Origin: UBA4664 sp038244585
Lineage (GTDB): Bacteria; Patescibacteriota; Saccharimonadia; UBA4664
Direction of reading: 5' to 3'
DNA: 59,835 nt
Assembly (NCBI GenBank): GCA_038244585.1
Contig: JBBRTI010000003.1
Location: 1-59,835, forward strand
The position numbers were made by a program, and so were the translations under genes. Under the pieces are notes generated by a model, which was not told the DNA's origin, searched no databases, and saw only the letters and a list, made by a program, of their open reading frames with translations. This document shows, in pieces, positions 53,156 through 59,835 of this stretch (the first letter of the stretch is position 1; each line of letters begins with the position of its first letter).

Positions 53156-54931
53156 CTAGAGAGTGCGGGCCTTGGTCTCTGTGGTATAGAATTCGATGGT
53201 ATCTCCGATTTCAACCGTGACCGGAGTCGTAACGCTCATGCCGCAGGTTTCGCCCTCGAAGGCTTCTTTGACCTGCTGCTTGTCCTTCTGAAGCGTCTTG
53301 AGGGTGCCTTCACCGATAACTGCCTTGCCGCGCCTAATGTGTAAGGTTTGTTTTGGCTGAATATGGCCGCTGGTAATCTTACCGCCGCAAACGGCCGTTC
53401 CCTTACCGATTTTGAAGACCCCGAGGATTTCCAGCTCGCCGGTAACAGTTTCTATGACTTCCGGCTCCAACATACCCTCAAGCGCGTCGCGCAAATCGTC
53501 GGTCAGCTCATAAATAACTTTGTAGAGGCGCACGATGACGCTGTCACGGTTGGCCATGGCCTTCAGGGCGCTGCTCATCGAGACGTTGAAACCTATCAAC
53601 AGGGCTCCGGCCGTTCTGGCAAAGACGACATCACTTTCGGAAATATCGCCCACCGCGGAGGATACGACCTTTACGGCTACTTCATCGTTGTGCAGACGTG
53701 CCAGGCTCTCGAGCAATGATTCCAATGAACCTTGAACATCGGCTTTGATGACGACGTTAAGTTCCTTTATGTTTCCCGCCGAAATGGCAGCATTAAGCTG
53801 TGAGGCGTCGATTTTCTTCACGCCCAGGCTCTTGGCCTGTTGGCGGTGAATAGCGCGGGCGGCAGCGTCGCGGGAGGCCTTTTCGTTGTCCTCTGAGTGG
53901 AAATGGTCGCCGAAGGCCGGCACGGCCTTAAGGCCGGTCACAACGGCAGGCATGCCGGGGCTGGCGACGGCGATTCGCTTGCCGCGATAATCGCCCAGGC
54001 TGCGGACCTTGGCGTAGGTGCTTCCGGCCACGATGTAGCTGCCCACCTTTAACAGGCCGTTCAGGACCAGGACAGTTGCGACGGGTCCTTGTCCGGCGTC
54101 GAGATGGCTCTCAATGATGACGCCGTCAGCCGGGCCGTCCGGAATGGCACGGAGGTTTTCAATATCGGCCACGAGCAGCACGACGTCCAATAGTTCATCA
54201 ATACCGGTTCCCTCTTTGGCAGAGACTTCGACGGTGATGGTCTTGCCGCCCCAGTCTTCCGGCTGCAGCCCGATTTCAGTCAATTCAGTACGTACCCTGA
54301 CAACGTCGGCGCCTTCGCGGTCGATCTTGTTGATGGCGACCACAATCTGAACGCCGGCCTCCTGAGCGTAGCGGATGGCTTCTTTGGTTTGCGGCTTCAC
54401 GCCGTCATCGGCTGCGACCACAATAATGGCGACATCAGTCATGCGGGCACCATGCTGGCGCAGGGCGGAGAATGCTTCATGCCCCGGGGTGTCCAGGAAG
54501 GTAATCCAGCGCTCGCCGCGTTTAATCTGGTAGGCGCCGATGTGCTGAGTGATGCCGCCCGATTCCTTGGCCGCGACGGACGTCTTGCGGATGGCGTCTA
54601 GTAGCGAGGTCTTACCGTGGTCGACGTGACCCATAACAGCAACAATCGGCGGACGGAGCTGGCCCACGCCCTCGGCTAACTTGACCCTTAGCGGCGCGGC
54701 CTCGTCCTCTTCGGCTGGTTCCGGCGCAATTTCAAAGCCCAAATCGCTTGAAATGATGGCTGCAGTGTCAAAATCGATCTGCTCGTTGATGGTAGCCATG
54801 ACGCCGTTTTTCATCAACTCAGCAATCAGCCGGGTAACCGGCATATCAAGGCGTTCCGCCAACTCGCCGACCCTGATTACATCCGGTACGAGAATGGGTT
54901 GCTTGTCTTCGGTTGTCTTGAGCTCGGCCAT
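53156..54931 (-). CDS. infB: translation initiation factor IF-2
   Basis: 591 residues. The GTPase domain is complete: VAVMGHVDHGKTSLLDAIRK (G1), GGITQHIGAYQI (G2), FLDTPGHEAFSALR (G3), VVAINKIDREGADV (G4), VEVSAKEGTGI (G5). Domains II to IV follow, with the fMet-tRNA-binding C-terminus (GDTIEFYTTETKARTL). The N-terminal extension is short (about 90 residues before G1), as in other small genomes. Brings initiator tRNA to the 30S. Part of the rpsA-ylxR-infB-rbfA run. Confidence 0.96.
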   Translation of the reverse strand: MAELKTTEDKQPILVPDVIRVGELAERLDMPVTRLIAELMKNGVMATINEQIDFDTAAIISSDLGFEIAPEPAEEDEAAPLRVKLAEGVGQLRPPIVAVMGHVDHGKTSLLDAIRKTSVAAKESGGITQHIGAYQIKRGERWITFLDTPGHEAFSALRQHGARMTDVAIIVVAADDGVKPQTKEAIRYAQEAGVQIVVAINKIDREGADVVRVRTELTEIGLQPEDWGGKTITVEVSAKEGTGIDELLDVVLLVADIENLRAIPDGPADGVIIESHLDAGQGPVATVLVLNGLLKVGSYIVAGSTYAKVRSLGDYRGKRIAVASPGMPAVVTGLKAVPAFGDHFHSEDNEKASRDAAARAIHRQQAKSLGVKKIDASQLNAAISAGNIKELNVVIKADVQGSLESLLESLARLHNDEVAVKVVSSAVGDISESDVVFARTAGALLIGFNVSMSSALKAMANRDSVIVRLYKVIYELTDDLRDALEGMLEPEVIETVTGELEILGVFKIGKGTAVCGGKITSGHIQPKQTLHIRRGKAVIGEGTLKTLQKDKQQVKEAFEGETCGMSVTTPVTVEIGDTIEFYTTETKARTL

Positions 54932-54937
54932 GTCTAC

Positions 54938-55138
54938 CTATTTCTTCTTTATGGTGCGCGGCAGGATTTCCCTACAGTGCTCATTACTACAACTATAATA
55001 CCCCCGTCCCGGCATTATTTGCTCAGGATCGGGCTGGAGGACACCACTGGCTAGAACCAGACGGCGCATCTCCGTTTTGGGGGCCTGCGTTCGGCAGACC
55101 CGGCACCGCCGCAGCGGCGTGTGTCCACGGCTTGGCAT
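54938..55138 (-). CDS. ylxR: YlxR family RNA-binding protein
   Basis: 66 residues. LRRCRVCRTQAPKTEMRRLVL and PGRGYYSCSNEHCRE match YlxR (DUF448), normally located between nusA and infB. Known as an RNA/nucleoid-associated regulator that can activate RNase P in some species. Two Cys pairs could bind zinc. It lies 6 bases before infB and 4 bases after rpsA. Confidence 0.88.
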   Translation of the reverse strand: MPSRGHTPLRRCRVCRTQAPKTEMRRLVLASGVLQPDPEQIMPGRGYYSCSNEHCREILPRTIKKK

Positions 55139-55142
55139 CTGC

Positions 55143-56228
55143 TTACGCTTCAGCCTTCTTTGTACGTGGCGACTTGAGGCTTAAACTCAGCTTATGAGAG
55201 TCTGCGTCGATAGTGATGATGCGGAACTTCTTGGTCTCGCCCATCTTCACGAGCGTGGAGGGATCCTCGACGTGAGAGTCAGACAGCTCGCTAATGTGAA
55301 CCAGTGCCTCAATTGACGGCGTCACCTGGACGAAAGCTCCGAACGGGGTGATGCGGGTAATCTTACCCTCGACTTCATCGCCCACCTTGTACTTGGCAGC
55401 GTCCTTGACCCACGGGTCAGGCATGAGCTGCTTCATGCTGAGGCTCAGCTTGTCGCGGTCGATGGAAATAATCTTAGCTTCGACCTTGTCGCCCACTTTG
55501 ACGTAGCTCGAGGGATTGTCGACACGATCCCAGGCGATCTCGGAGATATGGACCAAACCTTCGACCCCATCAACATTGACGAAGATTCCGAAGTCCACGA
55601 CACCGGTGGCAACACCAGTAACGGCGTCTCCAACTTTCATCTTGGCAACTTTGCCTTCGGTGTCTTCACGCTTAGCGGCCTTTTCGCTCAAGATGAGCTT
55701 ATTGTCGCGGCGATTGATATCGAGGACACGGACGTTTAAAGTCTTGCCTGTCAGGCCGTTCAGACGGTGGAGGATTTCGTCCTTGTCGGCACCTGAAACG
55801 CGGGGGTAGTTCTCGGCCGATAGCTGCGATACTGGCAGGAAGCCACGGATACCGTCGACTTCGATGAGTAGGCCACCTTTGTTGGCGTCGAATGCAGTGA
55901 CCGCAAAGACTTCGCCAGCGTTGAAGCGCTCTTCGAGCGATTCCCAGCCTTTTTCCTTAGCGACCTTCTTGAGGCTGAGAATGGCGTAGCCGTTCTCGTC
56001 CTCGGGATCCATGACGGAAGCCGAAATAACGTCGCCGGGCTTGATGTCCTGCGAGTGTTCGATTTCCCGTCCTACGACGAGACCGGTGCCGCGCGGACCG
56101 AGGTCCAGCCACACTTCGTGCTTCTCAGCCGCAATGACGGTGCCTTCGATGACATCGCCGGGGCTCATAGCTCCGACGCTGGACTCAGCGAGCAGGTCTT
56201 CCATGGTGATTTCTTTTGTCTGTGCCAT
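55143..56228 (-). CDS. rpsA: 30S ribosomal protein S1
   Basis: 361 residues from ATG at 56228; an upstream in-frame start at 56342 is unlikely. Four S1 RNA-binding repeats: GDVIEGTVIAAEKHEVWLDL, GEVFAVTAFDANKGGLLIEV, GDAVTGVATGVVDFGIFVNV and GDEVEGKITRITPFGAFVQV. The last two are the classic type (VEGLVHISEIAWD, EALVHISELSD). Four domains match the short S1 of Gram-positive-like bacteria, which helps mRNA binding, useful where Shine-Dalgarno sequences are weak. First gene of the rpsA-ylxR-infB-rbfA run. Confidence 0.92.
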   Translation of the reverse strand: MAQTKEITMEDLLAESSVGAMSPGDVIEGTVIAAEKHEVWLDLGPRGTGLVVGREIEHSQDIKPGDVISASVMDPEDENGYAILSLKKVAKEKGWESLEERFNAGEVFAVTAFDANKGGLLIEVDGIRGFLPVSQLSAENYPRVSGADKDEILHRLNGLTGKTLNVRVLDINRRDNKLILSEKAAKREDTEGKVAKMKVGDAVTGVATGVVDFGIFVNVDGVEGLVHISEIAWDRVDNPSSYVKVGDKVEAKIISIDRDKLSLSMKQLMPDPWVKDAAKYKVGDEVEGKITRITPFGAFVQVTPSIEALVHISELSDSHVEDPSTLVKMGETKKFRIITIDADSHKLSLSLKSPRTKKAEA

Positions 56229-56327
56229 ATTTGTAAGTTTCCCCGGCAGCTGCCAGGTACTTCTCCCTTCAAAAAAAATTTCACTCTGCTTGGCAATTGG
56301 AGTGATTAGCCCTATTTTACGATACAT

Positions 56328-56359
56328 AAAGCCCCGCGTCAAAGGTGAGGCGGGGCTTT
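56328..56359 (-). terminator. GC-rich hairpin between the IPDTG gene and rpsA
   Basis: AAAGCCCCGC and GCGGGGCTTT form a perfect 10-bp stem around a 12-base loop. The T-run after it is short on both strands (TTTATG). Probably ends the minus-strand transcript from 56848. Confidence 0.65.
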
Positions 56360-56367
56360 ATGGCTGT

Positions 56368-56471
56368 CAGGAGGAGCATGCTCATTCCTGCCAGTGGCGA
56401 TTGATTACAATAATGTATTAATTTAGCAGAATCAACGAGTCCGTCACCAAGGAATGAGTATGCTCCTCCTG
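56368..56471. repeat. long inverted repeat, 21-bp arms
   Basis: CAGGAGGAGCATGCTCATTCC (56368-56388) and its inverse (56451-56471) match at 20 of 21 positions around a 62-base AT-rich loop. It starts right after the stop of the gene at 56486. The mRNA would form a long stem at its 3' end, just before the GC hairpin. Confidence 0.75.
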
Positions 56472-56485
56472 GCAATTCTAGGCCG

Positions 56486-56848
56486 TTAGACGCGGACGCG
56501 GATTGCCCGACGAACGCGCAGCTGGCTCTGGCGCCAGTAGAGTGCTGACGTAACGAGGGCAGCCAGTCCAATCAGGCCGTCCTGCGTCGCTCCGGTGTCA
56601 GGGATGACGCCGGGAGAGGTCTCGGCCCCGTCGACGACGGCCGGTGTAGGCGTAGGCGTTGATTTAGCAGAGGCAGACGCGCTGGCACTCACTGAGGGTG
56701 AGGCCGAAGTAGCCTTAGTCTGCTGATTCTGCAACTCCTGGTCATGGCGCAGCTGTGACTGGCGTTGGGAATTACCGTACAGGAACGTAGCCACGACGAT
56801 ACCGCCGATAATTAAAAGTCCGATGGCGGTCTTAACTGAATCGCGCAT
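56486..56848 (-). CDS. sortase-substrate-like anchored surface protein
   Basis: 120 residues. An N-terminal signal/anchor (IGLLIIGGIVVATFLYG), a charged coil (RQSQLRHDQELQNQQT), a Ser/Ala/Thr/Pro linker (about residues 46-75) and then VIPDTGA followed by a hydrophobic segment (GLIGLAALVTSALYW) and a basic tail RVRRAIRVRV. That is the layout of an LPxTG cell-wall sorting signal, with IPDTG as the cleavage site. If a sortase exists, only a small peptide would be displayed, perhaps as an anchor point. Otherwise it is a double-pass membrane protein. Possible TTATGCTT promoter element about 50 bases upstream. Confidence 0.65.
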   Translation of the reverse strand: MRDSVKTAIGLLIIGGIVVATFLYGNSQRQSQLRHDQELQNQQTKATSASPSVSASASASAKSTPTPTPAVVDGAETSPGVIPDTGATQDGLIGLAALVTSALYWRQSQLRVRRAIRVRV

Positions 56849-56925
56849 AATGTTATTTTCTCCTACTTACGCCGGTTATACGCTTATCAAGCCATAACAA
56901 CAAGCATAAGTAAAATAATATATCG

Positions 56926-56998
56926 AAAAACGACCGGGTGTTGCCGAGGAGAGGACACCTTGGAGGGGCCAAACCCAAGCAACACTCGATCGTTTTTT
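56926..56998. terminator. long interrupted hairpin, terminator-like on both strands
   Basis: AAAAACGA (56926-56933) and GTGTTGC (56938-56944) pair with GCAACAC (56979-56985) and TCGTTTTT (56990-56997), with one mismatch and one G-T pair between. T-runs follow on both strands. On the minus strand it would end, or attenuate, a transcript begun at 57148. Confidence 0.6.
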
Positions 56999-57148
56999 AT
57001 TCGCTGCGCCGGCCATTGCCAGCCAACAAGCGGGGGTGGGGCTTCGTCCGTCACCAAATAACAAGGAGGTGAGCACTCGTACTCAGTTGGGAAAAGCCCC
57101 ATCGCCGCTTATCACCCTCACTTTATGCCCGATGGCTGCATAAACGTT
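56926..57148 (-). ncRNA. candidate structured RNA or 5' leader with an anti-Shine-Dalgarno segment
   Basis: A good minus-strand promoter (TTGACA 57178-57183, 17 bases, TACATT 57155-57160) starts a transcript near 57148 that has no convincing gene. GGGGCTT/AAGCCCC (57094-57100 with 57038-57044) closes a region with two small hairpins, one of which contains TCACCTCCTT (57063-57072), identical to the 16S 3' tail. A strong hairpin with T-run ends it near 56926, 80 bases before the gene at 56848. It could be a free small RNA, a riboswitch-attenuator for that gene, or both. A 71-codon frame (57102-56887) overlaps but runs through the terminator. Confidence 0.45.
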
Positions 57149-57154
57149 ATATAC

Positions 57155-57183
57155 AATGTAACACTAATCATAAGTATTGTCAA
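57155..57183 (-). promoter_or_regulatory. promoter of the candidate RNA
   Basis: Minus strand TTGACA (57178-57183), 17-base spacer, TACATT (57155-57160). Confidence 0.6.
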
Positions 57184-57254
57184 CTCCTGCGGCCGTTTTA
57201 AAAGCTTTACCCGGCAAAAGTCGCTTATACACAGATTCTTCATTACGCTTATGC

Positions 57255-57291
57255 TCGACAGTAAAATTGTCGCCTAGTATAGTGAATACTA
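57255..57291 (+). promoter_or_regulatory. promoter with two palindromes, for the ImmA-like gene
   Basis: TCGACA (57255-57260), 17 bases, TATAGT (57278-57283). CGACA...TGTCG (57256-57272) lies in the spacer and TAGTAT-AGTGA-ATACTA (57275-57291) covers the -10. Both are likely repressor sites; the start codon is only about 23 bases further on. Confidence 0.55.
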
Positions 57292-57313
57292 TCAAACGAG
57301 CAGGAGGGTGAGC

Positions 57314-57817
57314 TTGGATTTCTTGGCAAATTTCACAGACCAAACGTTCGTACCCGGACGCTATTTCATGTGGTCCCCGAATACTAAGACCATCACCTTT
57401 GATGAACGTCGAATCGACACGAACAACGGGCGGCTGGCTCTCCTCCATGAGCTCGGTCACGCCCGCCTCGGCCACCGTATCTACAAGTACGATATGGAGC
57501 TGCTTCGCATGGAAATGGAAGCCTGGGACATCGCCCGTGATCTAGCTCCCCTTTACGGCGTCTCGGTCAACGAAGCCCATATCACCTCGACCATTTCCAG
57601 CTACGACGAGTGGCTAACCAAGCGTGCCACCTGTCCCGACTGCAATAATTTCAGCCTCCAGCACGGCCGAGACTCTTACGGCTGCTTTGCGTGCGGCGCC
57701 AAATGGGTTGTCAACTGGCGCAAAGACCGCCGCGTCAAACGCACCATCGTATCACGTTTCGCCCGAATGTCAGATCTGGCGCAGCCCTCCGTATCACAGC
57801 CAAATCTCTCAGTCTAA
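57314..57817 (+). CDS. ImmA/IrrE-type metallopeptidase with a zinc ribbon
   Basis: 167 residues from TTG at 57314, six bases after AGGAGG; a GTG at 57308 lies too close to that site. The zinc protease motif is LLHELGHARLGH (HELGH at residues 45-49, a further His at 54), preceded by ITFDERRI and NNGRLAL as in ImmA/IrrE proteins. Such enzymes cut repressors after stress or switch signals. The C-terminal part holds CPDC and CFAC pairs (residues 107-127), a zinc ribbon not typical of ImmA, followed by a basic tail that could bind DNA. Palindromes at the promoter suggest a regulated or self-regulated gene. No partner repressor is adjacent. Confidence 0.8.
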   Translation: MDFLANFTDQTFVPGRYFMWSPNTKTITFDERRIDTNNGRLALLHELGHARLGHRIYKYDMELLRMEMEAWDIARDLAPLYGVSVNEAHITSTISSYDEWLTKRATCPDCNNFSLQHGRDSYGCFACGAKWVVNWRKDRRVKRTIVSRFARMSDLAQPSVSQPNLSV

Positions 57818-57823
57818 ACAACA

Positions 57824-57847
57824 AAAAGACCCCCTAAGGGGTCTTTT
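57824..57847. terminator. bidirectional terminator
   Basis: AAAAGACCCC, loop CTAA, GGGGTCTTTT: a perfect 10-bp stem with A and T runs on either side. It ends the ImmA-like gene on the plus strand and the KGG gene on the minus strand. Confidence 0.92.
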
Positions 57848-57860
57848 ACCGGTCTAAGTC

Positions 57861-57917
57861 GGAAGCTTACGCTTCGTCTGGAAGCTTACGCTTCGTCTGG
57901 AAGCTTACGCTTCGTCT
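57861..57917 (-). repeat. three tandem 19-bp repeats across the KGG gene stop codon
   Basis: GGAAGCTTACGCTTCGTCT occurs three times without gaps (57861, 57880, 57899). The copy at 57899 includes the last codons and TAA of the KGG gene. On the mRNA each unit folds as GAAGC-GUAA-GCUUC, a GNRA-tetraloop hairpin whose loop contains the UAA stop. Confidence 0.85.
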
Positions 57918-58108
57918 TCGGCCTTGGTGCGGCGAGAGGCCTTACCACCCTTGCGGCCAGCCTCAACGGCTAGTTCGCGGTTCTGGGCGAAGCCGCCACC
58001 ACGGCTGATCTTGCCGCCTTTGCGACCGATCTGCTCGTAGAAGGCCATTCCATAACGCTGCTTGTTTGTCGCGGCTGCCTTGCGGCCACCATTGCGAGTT
58101 CCTGCCAT
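57905..58108 (-). CDS. KGG-repeat (Con-10-like) stress protein
   Basis: 67 residues from ATG at 58108 (GGAG 9 bases upstream). Basic, Gly-rich and disordered, with KGG motifs GRKGGKISRGGGF and AGRKGGKASRRTK, and RNGGRKAAATN at the start. This is the KGG/GsiB/Con-10 family, linked to desiccation and general stress and often cytoplasmic. The C-terminal EDEA is acidic. Tandem repeats at the stop codon give an unusual 3' end. The 280 bases upstream are AT-rich and probably hold the promoter. Confidence 0.85.
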   Translation of the reverse strand: MAGTRNGGRKAAATNKQRYGMAFYEQIGRKGGKISRGGGFAQNRELAVEAGRKGGKASRRTKAEDEA

Positions 58109-58392
58109 AATTAAATACTCCATTTACCTTGATTGCTATTTTAGCCTAGTAGCGCTTTAATCAGCTTTAGCATTTCTGCTAAAAAGCTTGTGTCTGTAAG
58201 ACAACTTATCGTCAAAACGACTAGATTTTTGATTGCTTAAGCATATTAGCATAAAACCCTTACGCTGTCAATAGTAATTATGCTTTAAACCACATAATTG
58301 CTTGAGTAACCATAACCGTAACTTACCATCCCCATCTGATAATTAGCTGAAAAGCTGGGTGAACTGCATGTCTTTCTGGTATCGTTACAGGT
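58109..58392. other. AT-rich divergent intergenic region
   Basis: 284 bases between the KGG gene (minus) and the methyltransferase (plus). It is AT-rich with several GCATAAA and ATTATGCTTTAA elements, and an inverted TTTAGCATTTCTGCTAAAA (about 58216-58234), probably promoters and an operator. No gene seen. Confidence 0.4.
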
Positions 58393-58890
58393 ATGAAGCC
58401 CACTCTCACCCTCTTACTCCCCGATATCCGCAGCGCTCAGAACGTCGGGGCAATTCTGAGGACGGCGGACGCCGTCGGGGCTAAGGTTTGGACGAGCGGC
58501 ATCACACCTTACCCGATCATTGAAAATGACACTCGCCCGCCCTATATGGCCGACCGTGCCCACCGGCTAATCAAAAAAACTGCCCTGGGGGCGGAAATAA
58601 CAGCCTTTGGGCGGCATTTCGACTCCTTTGAGAAGGCGGTCAGTACGGCCCGCGAGGATGGACTGGAGCTATGGGCGCTGGAGCAGTCCCCCGCCTCCTG
58701 TAACCTGTTTGATACCGCCCTGAGGGCACCTACGCTACTTGTCCTGGGGCCGGAAGTGAGCGGCCTGTCTGCCGCTCAGTTGGAGCCGTGCCTGGTTGTA
58801 GTTGAGATACCGATGAACGGCCGTAAAGAGTCCCTGAACGTCGCGGTTGCAGCCGGCATTGCCTGTTACCAGCTCTGTCGGCCTCTCTAA
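58393..58890 (+). CDS. SPOUT-family RNA 2'-O-methyltransferase (TrmH/SpoU)
   Basis: 165 residues, single SPOUT domain. Motif 1 RSAQNVGAILRTADAVGA (Asn and Arg conserved), motif 2 LLVLGPEVSGLS, motif 3 IPMNGRKESLNVAVAAGIACYQL (in part). It transfers a methyl group from SAM to a ribose 2'-OH in tRNA or rRNA; the deep knot binds SAM. Without an extra RNA-binding domain the substrate is uncertain (tRNA position 18 or 34, or 23S rRNA). It converges on the rRNA operon. Confidence 0.92.
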   Translation: MKPTLTLLLPDIRSAQNVGAILRTADAVGAKVWTSGITPYPIIENDTRPPYMADRAHRLIKKTALGAEITAFGRHFDSFEKAVSTAREDGLELWALEQSPASCNLFDTALRAPTLLVLGPEVSGLSAAQLEPCLVVVEIPMNGRKESLNVAVAAGIACYQLCRPL

Positions 58891-58909
58891 CGGGTACGGT
58901 ACAGACGCC

Positions 58910-58935
58910 AAAAACCACCCTTTCGGGTGGTTTTT
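58910..58935. terminator. bidirectional terminator between TrmH and the rRNA operon
   Basis: AAAAACCACCC, loop TTTC, GGGTGGTTTTT: a perfect 11-bp stem with T-runs on both strands. Ends the methyltransferase gene and the 5S end of the rRNA operon. Confidence 0.93.
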
Positions 58936-58940
58936 GAATA

Positions 58941-59049
58941 ATCCGGCACCGTGCTACTTTCCCCATAAAGAGTATCATCGCCGCAGAGGGTCTTAACTGT
59001 GGTGTTCGGGATGGGAACCAGTGTAGCACCCTCGCCAAAAGCACCGGTT
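58941..59049 (-). rRNA. rrf: 5S ribosomal RNA
   Basis: The minus strand carries the 5S core CCCATCCCGAACACCACAGT, in the usual place, TTAAGACCC after it, and GGGGAAAGTAGCACGGTGCC at the 3' end, pairing with GGTGCTTTTGGCGAGGG at the 5' end. About 109 bases; ends are approximate. It follows 23S with a 195-base spacer. Confidence 0.92.
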
Positions 59050-59132
59050 TCGTCGCTCTTCGATAAGAGCTGTGGGGAAATCACATTTCAGTTAGGCCGG
59101 AGCCTGAGGTAAAAAGCGACGAAATCGGTACT
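59043..59132 (-). repeat. inverted repeat in the 23S-5S spacer
   Basis: On the minus strand ACCGATTTCGTCGCT (about 59117-59131) pairs with AGCGACGAAACCGGT (about 59044-59058), 14 of 15 positions, around a 58-base loop. The 3' arm runs into the 5S 5' end, so it is probably an RNase III processing stem. Confidence 0.6.
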
Positions 59133-59244
59133 TTTGCAAGTACGTGTGTGGATTTATGAATGGGTAGGCCTGGCGGCCACAAACTGCTAGTCAAACATAA
59201 CTCTCACTTCAATCAATTGCGTAACTGAAGAGAAAGTGTAAAAA

Positions 59245-59835
<591 letters not shown>

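Noticed and set aside
57063..57090. Plus-strand AAGGAGGTGA as a ribosome-binding site for a small gene
   Set aside because: No start codon at a workable distance followed by a meaningful frame; better explained as the complement of the anti-Shine-Dalgarno segment.
56887..57102. 71-codon minus-strand frame in the candidate RNA
   Set aside because: It reads through the terminator hairpin and ends in promoter sequence; kept only as a possible leader peptide.
57060..57105. Fluoride riboswitch-like GGCGATGGGG...AAC start
   Set aside because: The first stem and the distal conserved GCTGATGxC segment are missing; resemblance is short.
57164..57475. 103-codon minus-strand frame
   Set aside because: Antisense to the start of the ImmA-like gene and across its promoter; no ribosome-binding site.

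Overview
The window looks like one contig end of a Patescibacteria (CPR) genome, most likely Candidatus Saccharibacteria (TM7). The evidence is short, tightly packed, overlapping genes, small ribosomal and division proteins, a class II ribonucleotide reductase, and a very large secreted-protein locus of a style common in that phylum. TAA, TAG and TGA all act as stops, so the code is standard. No database search was possible; the taxonomic call is inference from gene content.

Region 1 (about 1-20.4 kb) is a cell-surface locus. On the minus strand lie a PKD-like membrane protein, a small anchored protein, three related secreted proteins with a shared C-terminus, two DUF916-like membrane-anchored proteins, a giant fibre protein broken by an in-frame TAG, and a giant protein with exactly 7+7 propeller-like repeats. 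A fourth secreted protein of the same style runs off the left edge. Two plus-strand fibre paralogues flank the minus-strand block. Together this resembles the WxL/DUF916 (csc-like) cell-surface complexes of Gram-positives, rebuilt with fibres and propellers.

Region 2 (20.8-47 kb) is mostly minus-strand housekeeping: rplU; rodA with a duplicated 3' end flanking an unknown gene; ileS under a T-box riboswitch; nrdJ and nrdR (with a NrdR box at nrdR); ftsZ and ftsA; an overlapping yqeY-ybeY-dgkA-adk-map run downstream of rpsU; a HIT hydrolase; a promoter/operator-controlled trio of small unknown genes; a slipin; hisS; rel; recJ; a small winged-helix regulator with a coupled 49-codon ORF; and secD-secF.

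Region 3 (47.3-59.8 kb): a phosphoribosyltransferase divergent from priA-def-fmt; rpsA-ylxR-infB-rbfA; a sortase-substrate-like protein preceded by a structured transcribed region; an ImmA/IrrE-type protease with a zinc ribbon; a KGG-repeat protein; a SPOUT methyltransferase; then 5S and the 3' end of 23S rRNA on the minus strand.

Regulatory DNA is readable throughout: extended -10 promoters (TTATGnTATAww), several apparently leaderless starts, many rho-independent terminators, two palindromic operators, and one perfect 12-nt Shine-Dalgarno at rpsU.
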